A stretch of 64,000 bases of DNA from Mesocentrotus franciscanus (taxonomy: Eukaryota > Echinodermata > Echinoidea > Camarodonta > Strongylocentrotidae): contig CP137675.1 in assembly GCA_037976565.1 (NCBI GenBank), positions 5,032,364 to 5,096,363 on the forward strand. The letters run 5' to 3'. Made by a program: the position numbers and the translations under genes. Positions 34,612 to 46,330 of the stretch are shown piece by piece (the first letter of the stretch is position 1; each line of letters begins with the position of its first letter). Under the pieces are notes generated by a model. The model was given only the letters and a program-made list of their open reading frames with translations, was not told the DNA's origin and searched no databases.

Positions 34612-35066
34612 CCCCGTTCTCATTCACTTTGTTGGAGCAGTCTAACTAAGACCCGTTCCTCAGGAGCGGTTCTTAGGTGAGTGAGAACAGTCAAAGTGGT
34701 CCAGGAAGTAGATTTCTGGACCGCTCCAGAAGACCACCTCGGGAGGTGGTCTTGAGGAATGGGTCTTATTAAGAGCGGTTTGGAGCGCTCTAACGTGCGA
34801 GTGTGAACGGAAGCGTACTTTGAACGGAAGTGGTCTAGTGACGTTGCACGCGAAACATGTAGTACGGTACATACGCTTAATATTCCGCGCGCGAAAAAAA
34901 TTACCCGCTGACCTGAGCTGCCATAGCAACAAGACCACTTTGACTCGTGGAGCGGTTTGAGCCATAAAAAACTGCTCGGAGTGTGAACCCTCGCAAACCG
35001 TTCCTAAAGACCCGTTCCTCTGGAGTGGTCTAACTAAGACCACTTTCAAAGTGAGTGAGAACGGGG
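34612..35066 (-). mobile_element. MITE family A, copy 2
   Basis: Reverse-orientation copy of 6891-7337, 455 bp, with both ends intact (CCCCGTTCTCATTCACTT and AAGTGAGTGAGAACGGGG) and the same internal arms. Confidence 0.85.
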
Positions 35067-38000
35067 TCTAAGATGCAAAAATATTGGCTATTCCAGGTAA
35101 CAATTTCTTGTCCGCTCTCTTGAAATATGAAGGTCTTATCTACTTTCTTGAAAATAATCAGGATTTTATTGTCACTATTTCTCATACTATACGACTTTCA
35201 CTGGGCAAGTCTACCCTGAGACATCATCGAGGTCTGGCATGAAACGATCATGCATTAACCTTTGTTTCTACATGTGTGAGATTACTAGAAGAAAATTCTG
35301 TTTTTTTTAACTTTGAGCTAGAACCATGGCATTAGGTCTAGAGAGAAGTAAAGGCATTAAACGTAGCATAGTCTTCCATCTCAATGAGGAGATAGGGGAG
35401 GGGAGAAAGGGGGAGGGTTCCTCTTTATACTCAATATTTTCCTCTGTCTCATGAAAATGAAAAATGACAGTATCAAAGTATTAATGCCTGTTGAAGCAGA
35501 GAGACTATGTTGTGAAATCACAGGTGCTAGAGAGTAACATGATAAAAACACTGAAAGGCATACCCTACACAACCAGTTGTGATTTCCGATCTCACAGACA
35601 AAAGTGTTGTGTGGAAATCAGTCCTACGGCTCACAGACAGACCCCATGTAAACAAGTCTTGACTTCAGTCCGCCCATTCTCTCTAGAGGGCTGTTCTCAT
35701 TCCCAGACATAGGCGAGAAGGAGGTCCGAAGCAAGAAAAACACAGCAAAAGAAGGGGAAAAAACAGTATTTTTTACAGTTTTAAAGTATTAATTCCTACA
35801 GTATTAGATCAGTGATTTGAATGACCATTTCTTATCCAATTATGTGGCAGTTCATTTTAAGAAATACTTAGTATTTCTTGTGTTCCCTTCTTGAATTCTT
35901 CATTCTGCTGCTGCCTATTACACTTGTCATTCCTTTGAAAGTTGGTATTCATTGTTCCTGCGTAAAGTTACTTATGCCCATTTCACATTCACGGCCTGAG
36001 TGAGAGGGTCGAGTCCAGACTCTGTCGGGAGTCTCTGGTCCTAAAAGCTAACATGAATGGTATCAGCATCACTTTTAGATACCTTCTGTCCACACTTCTC
36101 GACCCACTACATGAGGACTGAACACAGAGTGATTCTGCACCAGGACTCTGCACTGGATAAGGCTTCTCTGTGATATGGATGTTATCTGCACATACATTGT
36201 AAAAGTATTCCTAGAAGATAGGCTAATGTTTTTGACAGTTAAGAATGGTGGGAAATAACAGAAATCATTGAAATAAGACGTGATACCATGCACACCGTAT
36301 TTTTAAAAATGAGTACAGCAGGTATGATTTTGATATATGCTAAATCTGCTAAGAATGTGAAGAAAAAAAAACTTTCTTTCTTCTGTAATGAGCTGTGGAT
36401 CGAGACAGTAAAACTCACAGCAGACTCACTCCGGACTCGAATGTGAACATGAAACGGGATACACTGGCCTCTGCATGATTAGTGGACAGAATATTTAGGT
36501 AGAGGACACAATATGGTCAAAGCTCTAGAGAAAAGAAACATATCGTGTGAGAAACAAACTCTCCGCTTTGGGGATTCGATAGGCCTAAAGAATTTGTGTC
36601 GGAGGTCGGAGGTCGGCTATTTATGACAAATTTCCATTTATGCGACAACAGAAGTGCCACAATGTTTCATTGTGGATCATACAATGTGATTGAGTGGACG
36701 TCTTGGGGTTCGCCACACTCAGCGATAACTTTGATGAAATCTTATCTTTTCTACTGTCAGAAAGTTACACTCCTCCCTCTTAGTCCTATCATATATATGG
36801 AAGGCCTCTATTATTATTTATTAAGGGTCCGACGATATGTCTATCTCGTACATTCCATGCACAGAGTACTTTTAATCAAGTATGTTTTTAAAATAAAATA
36901 ACATGGAAATAGGGGCCTACTACCATGGAATTTTTCAGATACACTTTCTTTTTAAGAAAAAGATGCAATCTAATTGCAAAGTTTATAAATTTACACTGGC
37001 AAGGATTTTAACAAAATATGTACGTTTTGAAAAAAATAAAGAGACAAGAGTGTAAATATCAATCTTGGGAGTCTCCCAGTGATTTGGGTGCATGGTACAG
37101 TCATCAAAATAGCGCAGAGTTCATTAACACTTTTCCATCGATTTGGCTTGTCATTAAAACCACATTATCTGAACAAACTTTGAGCTTGTATACAGCATGC
37201 TGTAACCCAGTTTTGAAAAAATCAACCTACAAAAAGGATATTGGCCTGCCATAATCCTAATATGGCCATAAAATCTGCTCAAAGATACCATTTTTACAAT
37301 TTGTATATATACATATATATTTTTATTTGGCTGTCTCTGTTTACCAATTTGGAATTCTACTAAGTCTAGACTATGAGAAATATCATTCATTCGTGTGGTT
37401 GCCAATTTCTGTCACGATCAGTGACACTGGAAAGCTGGTTGAAAGCCAATCCACTGTGTTCTCGTCAAGTTCTTTTTAGCCTTTGAAACCATTGAGAAAT
37501 ATAATAATCTAGCAAAAATGCATGCTTACTAGCTAATGGTTACAGTTACGATCACTAATTACATATAAATGACCTTTAGTATTAAAAAAATATATATATA
37601 TAATAACAATAATAAACCCAGTTCTGAAACATTTACACTTTTTATTAAATGATTAATATATTGTCTGGTGAGAGCCAGAAAGGCAGCATTAATATGAACA
37701 AACTGCTAGTAATTATTGCCCTTCACCTTATAGTGGACAATGCATTTTTTTCTTAAATTAACATGAATTTTTCATATTCCCAGTATCTAAGATTTATTCT
37801 GTAACCTAGAAAATATTTCTTGGATTTGCTCTACTATAGTAGAATAACCCTGATGGAAAGTCTCTTGAAGGTAAGTCTCTTGAAGGTAAGGCTCAATAAA
37901 TCAAAATACCTCAAATAATAATCACTGATGATACTGGCAAGGGGACTAAACAGCTTTCTACTGCTGCTTACACTATCTATGATATCATGAGATGAGAAAT

Positions 38001-39040
38001 GGTTGAGTTACCAGCTAGTTCTTTTAATATCAACCTTGGTTTCCAATTCACTGTTATGACAGGTCTCTACCATCAAGGATGACTGGTAAAGTCATCTCGC
38101 TATTAAGGGTCTCATCCTTACTTGGGTCAAACCGCTGCCAAACTGGGCTTTCTCACACAACCTTCATCGTAGTTTACTTTTACATCTCAAGATCCAGAGT
38201 CGAAGGGTCCAACATCAACTCACAGCTCCATATTCTATGAGGATTTAAACCCAACGCTTGGCTCAAGCTTTTGATCGGAGTTGGGTTGAACAAAGGAAGT
38301 TAGTCTGAGGTCTACGCTTTTCTTTATTAAATGTGATCTTAGACCAGGCTCAGGTTTAAACAAATCAGTAGAATAGGGACCAAAGACTTGCAAGAAATGA
38401 AACTAAAGGCAATTTCAGTACATTACTATACTATATTGCCTACAGAAGTCTTGTCTGGATTATGTTATATTCTTGTCATTGTTGGCACATTTCAATAGGC
38501 GATGCAAAAGGCTGTGGCAAGTTCACTTGGGCTGATAAGTCTTTGCGATCATGCCAATCATATTTTACTGAGACAAATTGGGTCTAAGAGGTCTTGATGA
38601 TCATGTAACACACCAACAATGCTTCTTCATGTATCAATTATCCCAACTGTTCAGCAAGTATCTGATGTCTAAGTAAGAGAAATTCCTTTGAATAGGGGAA
38701 ATATGCAGCAATACATCATACAGTACATTTCCCCATTACTAAACTACCTAGTTTATTGGTAGATCCCCCATGTAGATTTTCTTTTGTAACATCAGAAAGT
38801 TGTGACATGGTTTAATACATGATTCTTTAATAAGTGATTCTTTACAACGCATGAAAGTTTTAGTAGAATTACAACAGAAAATAGTTTTAACTATCTTCTA
38901 GAAGCATCCGATAACCACCTAGATCCTTCATTCATTGGATGATACATATTTTCTAATTTGGTTCAAGAAAATTTCCATTGAACATGACAGAAGTGAAAAA
39001 TCTCCCTTGTGTTTCAACATCTTCAGTAGATTACATGACA

Positions 39041-39358
39041 GGGGGTGTTTCACAAAGACTAAGATCGACTTTAAGTTGGACTGAAGTATAACAGGCTGTT
39101 CATGCCACTGTTTGCTCTCACCATTTACTGGCATTTGTCTTTCAAGGGACGTACAAATCGTGGTCTCAAATCTACAGAGTTTACATTTTTTGATAGTTCA
39201 TTATTGAAGGAAAAAATATTATCTAATAACAACGTCTCTTATAAAGCGCTTACCACCGAAGTCTCTAAGCGATTATAATTTAGAGACCAATGGCATGAAT
39301 GGCCCGCCATACTTAAGTCCAACTTAAAGTCGATCTTAGTCTTTGTGAAACACCCCCC
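39041..39358. mobile_element. MITE family B, copy 2, with nested insertion
   Basis: Inverted ends GGGGGTGTTTCACAAAGACT and AGTCTTTGTGAAACACCCCC with arms through AAGATCGACTTTAAGTTGGA, as in 18573-18866. The middle carries a foreign piece at about 39228-39272 (AACGTCTCTTATAAAGCGCT...) that matches, inverted, the LINE 3' end at about 22200-22245. Confidence 0.85.
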
Positions 39359-41080
39359 AGGGAAGATGACTGTTCTTGAGACACTCTTCTAAGATGTACT
39401 TGAAAATCCCAGAAATGTGAGGATATTGGTGCTGATATGAAACGGAAATGAAGGCATCAATATTCCTATGACTGAAAAACAAATTCTGGCTTATGTAAAC
39501 ATTTCAACTTGGGTTAAGTAACAGCAGGGGTTTTCCCCTACTGAAAACAAATACAGACGGAAAACATAGTACTATCATGACTTCCCGGGTTCAAATAAAC
39601 TACTCTATACGTAGAATGTTATTACAAAAGCTAATAATCACCCATCACCTAAATCAACTTCCGTAAACAACTCATTTCTTGCACCAAGGGTGCTTACATC
39701 AGAGAAAGTGAAGACGCAACCTGACATAGCACACGGGCATAAACAACACGCAACTGATGAGGAATCAATGAAACTAAAACAGAAAATAAAGAAATCCCTA
39801 GAAAATCTTTCTAATTAACTGGCGCTTGTAAGAGGATGTAATATCAGCTCTTTTCTCATTACATCGTGACAGGTTTGGATCATTTCAACTAAATACACCT
39901 GTATACGTATGCATTCTATTCCCCAGGTGGAGTTTGCTTAGTCAATAGATGTCTTATGTATACAGGAAGTCGATGCCGATGAAAGGTATACAGGTGTATG
40001 TTAACCCTTCCGATCTACAACAACAACAACAACAACAAAAACACAAATTTGTAAGTTAAGATGTGCTACATGTTCAAAATAAGTAACATTTGCACTGCTC
40101 AAGGTGGGTAACAAGTGGATAAAATCTCACCAAATATTTAGCAAATCTTCCAATATATGATGTAGTATTTCTAGCTTTGCAACATTGTTTGCAGGAACAA
40201 TTCAACTATTTGAGTATACTCCAACTCAAAATATATCTTAACTGCCCTATAGATGCAAACCAAGAGTTTTGTAATGGACATTCATGTATGCACAACAGTA
40301 TCCCAGCTGTGATTGTTGGAAATAATGGTTTTGAAATATCTGAAAGATTTTATCAGAAAAGATGACTGACTGTTAAACTTTGTTCCAGATGACAGGGGAA
40401 TCATAATGTGAATGTGGATAGTGGATCCTCCTTATCTTAAAACAAACATTGCCCGCAATTTAAATGTTTTTTCCACAGTTGTGACAGAGTGATATAGGAG
40501 TGTATCTGGAATGCGTCAACTCTTAAAGATCACTTTATTTCTTAAGCATGCACAGCATCTTTATAAAATTGGAAACATAACTGTCAACATTTGATCTTAT
40601 CCTCAAGGACAGTGTACAAAAATGAATGTAATACAATGATATAGCTTCAAGACATTTTCTTTATCTCAAAGAAAGTGTCACCGTGTTTGTCCCACAAGAA
40701 CAAAAGTTCATCTTGTCTACATTAAACTCATATAGGTTTACAGAGATTAACACTCTTCAGGCTCTGGGCACGCAGTATGAACTCTGACCTAGAACTATCC
40801 ACTTTATCTACATTACAGGGCTCACAAACACTATCAATCTGCAGGGCTCAACACATAGCGGGGTCCAGTGCACATGGGCCCCGAAACATTAACTTCCAGC
40901 CCCGTCCCCCAGATTTCAAACCTTAGACAGGGTTGTATGCATACAGATCTGTATTCCTATCCATATCCCCTATGAAAATAGCTACAATGGAGCCTTAAAA
41001 TATGAAATGAGTTTCTAGGACCGTCGATAGACCTCAGAATACTTAACCCATTGACTACTGAATTCTCCCAGTCCCATTAA

Positions 41081-41611
41081 AGGTACTATGTCCCATTTGC
41101 AGGCCCCAAAAATGAAAAGGTTAAATTCCAACGGCATTTGAAAGACAATACTAATTTAGAACTTCCCTAAAAAAAAGGGGGCTTGAAAATGTCTTTAAGT
41201 GGGAAAATAACGACTATTAGTTGTCGAATCGACTTAGGAGCTATAGAGCCAGTAAGTAATAGTCTGATTTTTCAGACCATTGTACCGAATGGTCGTACGT
41301 TTTATGCTGCGCAAAGATTCAATCAGTTTAATTTTGGCCATTACAAGAAGTGGGTTATTGATGTAGACAAATGCTCATGTACCCTTTACAGCTCATTTTA
41401 TGTATGTTATTACCAAAGATGAAAAAAGCCAGTCAGTCACTCAATAGTGTCTGACAGTGAAGTCTAGCAAGTAAACGGGTTTCCTTGCATAATTTGAATA
41501 TTAGGACACTGCTAACATTTAAATTTCACAGATAGGACATACATGACATATTCATAATTCCTGCAAAGTTCTACAGAATTTGATGTTGTCTGCAAAAGGG
41601 ACATAGTATCT
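41081..41611. mobile_element. piggyBac-like MITE, TTAA target duplication
   Basis: Ends AGGTACTATGTCCC and, inverted, AGATACTATGTCCC, each continuing to TTTGCAG (about 20 of 22 bases match). TTAA sits immediately outside both ends (41077-41080 and 41612-41615), the signature of piggyBac insertion. The inside has a 79-codon open frame (41183-41422) with no recognised similarity, and no transposase. Confidence 0.8.
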
Positions 41612-42160
41612 TTAAAGCTTTTTACAAGAACCACCCAGTTGTCAGAGGCAAAGGCTATTCATTCAGTATTACCAGATACATCTGTACCTAAGGGTATGGA
41701 TCTGTATAAAGGGCTTTAACTAAATACACTTTAACACAGAGGTAACGCCCTTTTCACTCTGAACAGACAATCTGAATTATTCAAAGGATCAGGTAACGTC
41801 ACACAGACTTTAACCAGTTGAATAGCATGACTGACCAAGACGAGACCAAAATAATGATAAATACATACTGAGTGAATGCGAATGGCATCTAAAGGGTTAA
41901 TGGTTCGGTGCACCACCCACATGCATGACTTAAATCATATCTTTATCATTATCTCAAATCTAGGTTAATACTTTGAAAACTTGAAATAAGGTTATGCAAG
42001 ATTATTTTCTGATGACTGCTTTAGCCAAGTATTTCAAATTTGCAATTCCTGCAATGGATTCACCAAAGTCTGAATTATGCTTCGAGATAAAGTGACAATC
42101 TGTTAACATTTTTGAAGGTGGAAGCAACTACATCTACCTAAGCTGATGTTTGGCTTAGGG

Positions 42161-42320
42161 TACCATTCTTTGGCAAGACATTAATCTACATTTGCCCCAG
42201 GCGTAGGTGACCCAGGTGTAGTAAGTGGGTACCTGGTATGAGTTATTCCATGAATGCACTATCATGCTAAGGTTGCCAGAGCTAAAAGCGGAGTAATAAT
42301 ATCCAAAGATCTTTGGAAGC
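42161..42320 (+). repeat. SINE body fragment with ATC tail
   Basis: Shares GGCAAGACATTAATCTACAT, CCCAGGTG and GGGTACCTGG with the SINE at 15276. It is followed by GCGCTTAG and, at 42376-42402, an (ATC)n tract that resembles an element tail. Confidence 0.65.
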
Positions 42321-42850
42321 GCTTAGAAATTATCATGGCATCATATGCGCTATGCAAGAACACCCGATTATTAATCATCATCATCATCATCATCATCATC
42401 CTTCTTTCAGAGAATTATCATCTGTGACTTTGAAAGAAGAGATTAAAGGAGAAATTAGACCTACTTTAAATAAAGAGAGGGTCAATATTTGCCTTGCTTG
42501 ACCCAGACTGGAGCCTTTCATAGAATTGATCAGAATTGATTATGATCATTGGAGGAATCGCGGTAGACTTTATACGTCTTCAGATAAACCAGAGAAAAGA
42601 ACAGTTCTACTTCACCCAACTTCATTTGGCTCTCCTATTCAGGGGAAAAATATTTTTAAAATTTCAGGGGCTTTTTTTCAAGCTTGCTTGCATGAAAATA
42701 ACACTCTTTAATTTGTTTTGCATTGAACTCTATCCAAATTTTGGGGGGCTCTTTTTGGCATTTCGCGATTCGCCCCAGTCCCGTATATTTTTCCCTGCTC
42801 CTATTCATAGGACCTATATATTTTACATCCTATCCAAGGGGCTACTGTAC

Positions 42851-42949
42851 CTCTTCCATGAACGCTGATAGTCAATGATCCATGCACGTATGTACATCCT
42901 CTCATATCGGCTGCATCTTCCACAGACTGGATAGTCTTGCCATCACATA
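42851..42949 (-). CDS. InR: InR exon 3: end of cysteine-rich region, start of L2
   Basis: Two bases, 32 codons, one base. Acceptor TTACTAG; donor GTACAG. Encodes VCDGKTIQSVEDAADMRGCT, then YVHGSLTISVHGR. This equals human VC...[26 protein letters not shown] at the junction of the cysteine-rich domain and L2. Confidence 0.95.
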
Positions 42950-43419
42950 CTAGTAAGAGAAAGAGAGAAAGAGAGAGAATCAGTTACTACATTCTGCTTC
43001 AAAGATTGATCTAAAATGCTTAATAGATGAAAACTATCATGATCAAAACTACCAAACAGATTTTTGTTCAGGCTATACTTATACGTAGTTTACCATCTCT
43101 GGGTGAAGAGAAAAAACAGAGAGAAAAGGGTTGAAAATAACTTAAGCTTCATGTGTTTGTCTAAAATCACCAGCTGTTTGAACTTTGGAGCCAGAAGGGC
43201 GTTTGCTCAAATCATTTCTATGATTTCAAAACCTCACAGAACACAACAATACCTATGTACTACATAATCATCCTTTTCCTATCGCTTCCAATCAGTTTTC
43301 TTTTCTCCACGATGCAATCGCATAACAAGAGCTCTATCTTCAACTCAATATGAAATGATATGAATACACATCCTTTGGCTCATATCAGCTGAAGGTACAT
43401 GATGGTAGGTTAGGTATAC
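42950..43419 (-). other. Intron 2
   Basis: Contains a GA-rich run at 42955-42980 and, at about 43210-43345, a diverged piece of the dispersed repeat seen at 33113 and 57325 (GATGCAATCGCATAACAAGA). Otherwise plain. Confidence 0.55.
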
Positions 43420-43570
43420 CTTTAGGACAGGTTCCAGTACATGGTAGACAATGTCTGCTATCATTGTAGTCCGGCATGTAACCACCTGGGCATTCCTCGG
43501 TGCATTTCTCATTGAATAACTTCCATCCAGATGGACACTGCTGCCCTGTGATGCAGTGACGATTCTTGAA
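43420..43570 (-). CDS. InR: InR exon 2: cysteine-rich region, second part
   Basis: 50 codons plus one base. Acceptor CTCTCCTAG; donor GTATAC. Encodes FKNRHCITGQQCPSGWKLFN, then EKCTEECPGGYMPDYNDSRH and CLPCTGTCPK. The spacing of the seven cysteines and ECPxGY...CxxCxGxCPK match the furin-like repeats of INSR/IGF1R. Confidence 0.95.
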
Positions 43571-43665
43571 CTAGGAGAGAGAATATAAAAACATGTGATG
43601 CCATAGGTAAGTTTATTTCAAAATTAATGAAGTACAACACAAATAATACAGGTAATGTATACATG

Positions 43666-43856
43666 TACAATGAAACCTATAAAGACCGCTCAATGGAGAC
43701 AGGAAAAGTGGCCTTTATACACACGTCGTCCATATGTACAAGGTCCTTTAGTATATGTTGCAATGTAAATCACTCTTCCAAGGGAAACAGAAAATGTGGT
43801 CTATATAGACATGTGCTCTTTCTATACAGGTGGTCACTACAGCAGGTTTCACTGTA
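43666..43856. mobile_element. Possible 191-bp MITE (TACARTGAAACCT ends)
   Basis: Left TACAATGAAACCT and right AGGTTTC-ACTGTA are near inverse. The interior has alternating GGTCTTTATA/TATAAAGACC-like motifs. Target duplication not clear. Confidence 0.55.
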
Positions 43857-44075
43857 ATTCCATTGGCAACTTCCATTAGTCTTAATTCATAACAAACCTC
43901 ATACAATGAACGACACTTTACGATTAGAAAATGGTTAAACATCAAGGACAAGAGTGCTGAATGACTCCTTGGCAACATGCCCAATAAGATCGACTTTGCC
44001 ACCCCCTTAAATAAAAGATGCAATCAAAAAGGTTAATACCTCGCATCTCATTCTCCTCAAATGCAATGAAATAAA

Positions 44076-44295
44076 TAAGGAATGCAAGTTCAATTAAAGA
44101 CAAGGATGTAGTAGTCATTAACAGGGTAACGATCATTACATATTCATTACAATTCAATATACCGGGTAAGACTGATTACGTGGTGCAATAAGGAATGCAA
44201 TTTCAATTAAAGACAAGGATGTAGTAGTCTTTAACAGGGTAACGATCATTACATTTTCATTACAATTCAATATAAGTCTGATTACGTGGTGCAAT
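44076..44295 (+). repeat. Tandem duplication, two units of about 110 bp
   Basis: AAGGAATGCAAGTTCAATTA through GATTACGTGGTGCAAT occurs twice with few changes, joined head to tail. Confidence 0.85.
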
Positions 44296-44466
44296 GTTAG
44301 CACCGATTCAAGGTCTATGAAGGGGAAACCCCTGTCATGGCTGTACATGTACCTAATTCTGTGCGAGTGTAGAAACATCGTCTAGTGTGCATCGTTACAC
44401 ACCACTTACACCATCAACCCGACTCCTTACCGACTGATTCCTGCCCACTCAGAGTAATGTATTGTT

Positions 44467-44499
<33 letters not shown>

Positions 44500-45008
44500 G
44501 AGATCAGTATAAGGCGCTAATTCCACTTGCTCAAGGCGCACTTGTGAAACAAAAACAAAAAAGATATCACATTAAAGCATCTGCATTATGAACAAAGGAA
44601 TAGAAGTAAGATTGAACATTTAACAAAATATTATATGGCTAATTAAACAGATTTAAAATTTGTTGTCAATACTTCAACTGATCTGCTATTACATATCTCT
44701 CAAGGGAGACCATTCCACAGCGAAGGCCCTGCATGAGCAAAGGTTCTTTCGCCCACTTAGTATTGAACTTAGGAAGAACAAGAAATCCAGAGTTTTGAGA
44801 GCATTGAGATCTGGACGGAATGAAATGATTTATCAAAGTAAACATTGTACTGTGGAGCAGAGCCATGGACACAACGAAATAAAAAACAAAAGAATTTTGG
44901 AAACAATGCGTTCACTCATGGGCAACCAATGGAGTGCTTTGAGAACTGGTGTGATGTGACTGTGTTTGTTCAGTCCCTGCCCACTCAGAATAATAAATTG
45001 ATCAATCT

Positions 45009-45146
45009 GGGCCCCATCTTACAAAGAGTTACGATTGATCCAAATCAATCGCAAGTCCTCCAATCAATCGCAAGTTTGCAATCTCCTATCTCTTATGTAC
45101 ATATAAGTTGCGATTGATATCAACTCTTTGTAAAACGGGGCCCAGG
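45009..45146. mobile_element. MITE family C, copy 2
   Basis: Inverted ends GGGCCCCATCTTACAAAGAG and CTCTTTGTAAAACGGGGCCC; the same TCAATCGCAA-rich interior as 11153-11309. ATCAATCT occurs directly on the left and a few bases to the right, a possible 8-bp target duplication. Confidence 0.75.
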
Positions 45147-45155
45147 TATCAATCT

Positions 45156-45292
45156 GGGCCCTGTTTCATAAAACTTGTTACTGCTAAATTTCTATGACAA
45201 AGTTGCTCTCAGCCAATCAAATGCCACAACTTCAGTAGCTTATAACAGTTACTGTAACTTGTTATTGATGATGAGTTTTATGAAACAGGGCC
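45156..45292. mobile_element. 137-bp MITE family D (GGGCCCTGTTTCATAAAACT)
   Basis: Inverted ends GGGCCCTGTTTCATAAAACT and AGTTTTATGAAACAGGGCC with internal GTTACTG/CAGTAAC arms. It sits about 10 bp from family C copy 2. The 16 bases ACAGGGCCATGGTGTG are repeated once at the right edge. Confidence 0.75.
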
Positions 45293-45760
45293 ATGGTGTG
45301 ACAGGGCCATGGTGTGACTGGGACATCAGTCTTGAGAAAGATTCTCAGGAAGTGATGTCACTGACTTCCATATCCATTCGATCGCAAACTCCAGTATGGA
45401 CGACTGAACAATGTTTCATGCCTTTCAATGCTGTTCTACTCAGCTCGATCAGGTAATGCTAACTTGACAAGGTGGGGTCTTTGATTTGAATCATGGAGCT
45501 TCTTCACTTTACTTTGATAATAGCCTGTATCTAATGAATTTTTGTTTGGCATCGCTTATCTTTTAGCACTTCACATGCTTTCTTCGCATATTGGCTCCGG
45601 GTTTGGACTCGGTTTCAAGTTAAATTTAGGGTGAGGGTTACGGTCAAATCCAAGCATTACTGAATGGAGTCTCCAAAGAATTTTCAATTTGAAAGAATGA
45701 TATAGATATTTAAAGAAAAATCTAAAACTGGTGATATAACATATACACTAAAACAAGATA

Positions 45761-45945
45761 CTTTCACAATAGAGTTGAGTTTCCTATCAAATATTCATCA
45801 GATTTGTTAAATATTGATATTTAACTAGCTTTGTTATGGAATTACCAAAAAATAACCTTCTATGTCATTCCGTAACAAAGTATACAAAACCCAATATTTC
45901 ACAAATCTGATGAATGGTTGATAGGAAGCTCAAATGTAGTGAAAG
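45761..45945. repeat. 185-bp hairpin-forming inverted repeat
   Basis: Arms from CTTTCAC...TTTCCTATC...TCATCAGATTTGT...CTTTGTTATGGAAT mirrored by ATTCCGTAACAAAG...ACAAATCTGATGA...GATAGGAAGCTC...GTGAAAG, with about 20 bases of loop. Either a small MITE or an RNA hairpin source. Confidence 0.7.
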
Positions 45946-46166
45946 CACCTCATATTAGTTACTTTAATATATTGCCAATAATTAAAATAAATATTACAAT
46001 ATTCTTTATTTAAGATTAAAAATTCTCTGGAAAAGTCATTCCGTAATGCTTTGCATTGACCTTCAGGTAGGATGTCCAGTCTTGAAGTTAGAAACTTGAT
46101 CAGAATACGAATTTGTCCAAGGAACAATTTTTTTCAAGAGCATGATTGGAATGACTGTTAACTTAC

Positions 46167-46330
46167 CTGGAATGTTCCATTAGGACACTCTCCCACACAT
46201 ACACCTAGATGTAGGAAATGGCGACAAGCGGTGCAGTCACTGGGGGTAGACCCACTACAGCCACCAATACACTGCTCATGACAGCACCTTCCAGCTGCAT
46301 TGCAGGACCTTGGACAACTCACAGGACAAA
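46167..46330 (-). CDS. InR: InR exon 1 of those visible: cysteine-rich region start
   Basis: Two bases plus 54 codons. Acceptor GTTGTTGCAG; donor GTAAGT. Encodes [20 protein letters not shown], then [20 protein letters not shown] and [14 protein letters not shown]. Matches INSR CPTIC...C-AEG-CCH-EC-G-CS...C-ACR-F-LDG-CV--CP. Sequon NGT. It begins in phase 1, so an upstream exon ending in one base must exist; the L1 domain and signal peptide are not seen. Confidence 0.96.

Larger units (their letters stand above)
24854..42850 (-). other. Intron 3 (18 kb), mobile-element rich
   Basis: Splits the end of the cysteine-rich region from L2. Recognised contents are listed separately. Between them lies AT-rich sequence with scattered (A)n, (AT)n and (CAA)n (40018-40038) tracts. 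I found no splice-bounded coding segment on either strand, and exon 3 joins exon 4 in phase without anything between. Confidence 0.7.
43571..46166 (-). other. Intron 1 of the visible gene, repeat-rich
   Basis: Contains the MITEs at 43666-43856, 45009-45146 and 45156-45292, the tandem duplication at 44076-44295, a (TAA)n tract at 44470-44496 followed by a dispersed repeat (about 44497-44960) and a hairpin at 45761-45945. No exon recognised. Confidence 0.65.
1186..46330 (-). other. InR: Insulin/IGF receptor gene, 19 exons seen, partial at both ends
   Basis: Minus-strand gene model made by joining 19 exons whose splice phases agree at every junction except exon 8 to 9. Domain order is cysteine-rich region, L2, FnIII-1, FnIII-2 with insert domain, furin site, FnIII-3, transmembrane helix, juxtamembrane NPEY and tyrosine kinase. 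This is the insulin receptor family layout: a ligand-activated receptor at the plasma membrane that signals through IRS/PI3K and growth pathways. Exon joins at the alpha-CT and the start of the insert domain match those I recall for vertebrate INSR. About 1,060 residues are present. The signal peptide and L1 domain (5' side) and the kinase C-lobe end and C-tail (3' side) are missing. No promoter or polyadenylation site belonging to the gene was identified. Confidence 0.95.

Noticed and set aside
35968..36455. Possible MITE with CCCATTTCACATTC-like ends
   Set aside because: The inverse match between the two ends is too weak and gapped to call.
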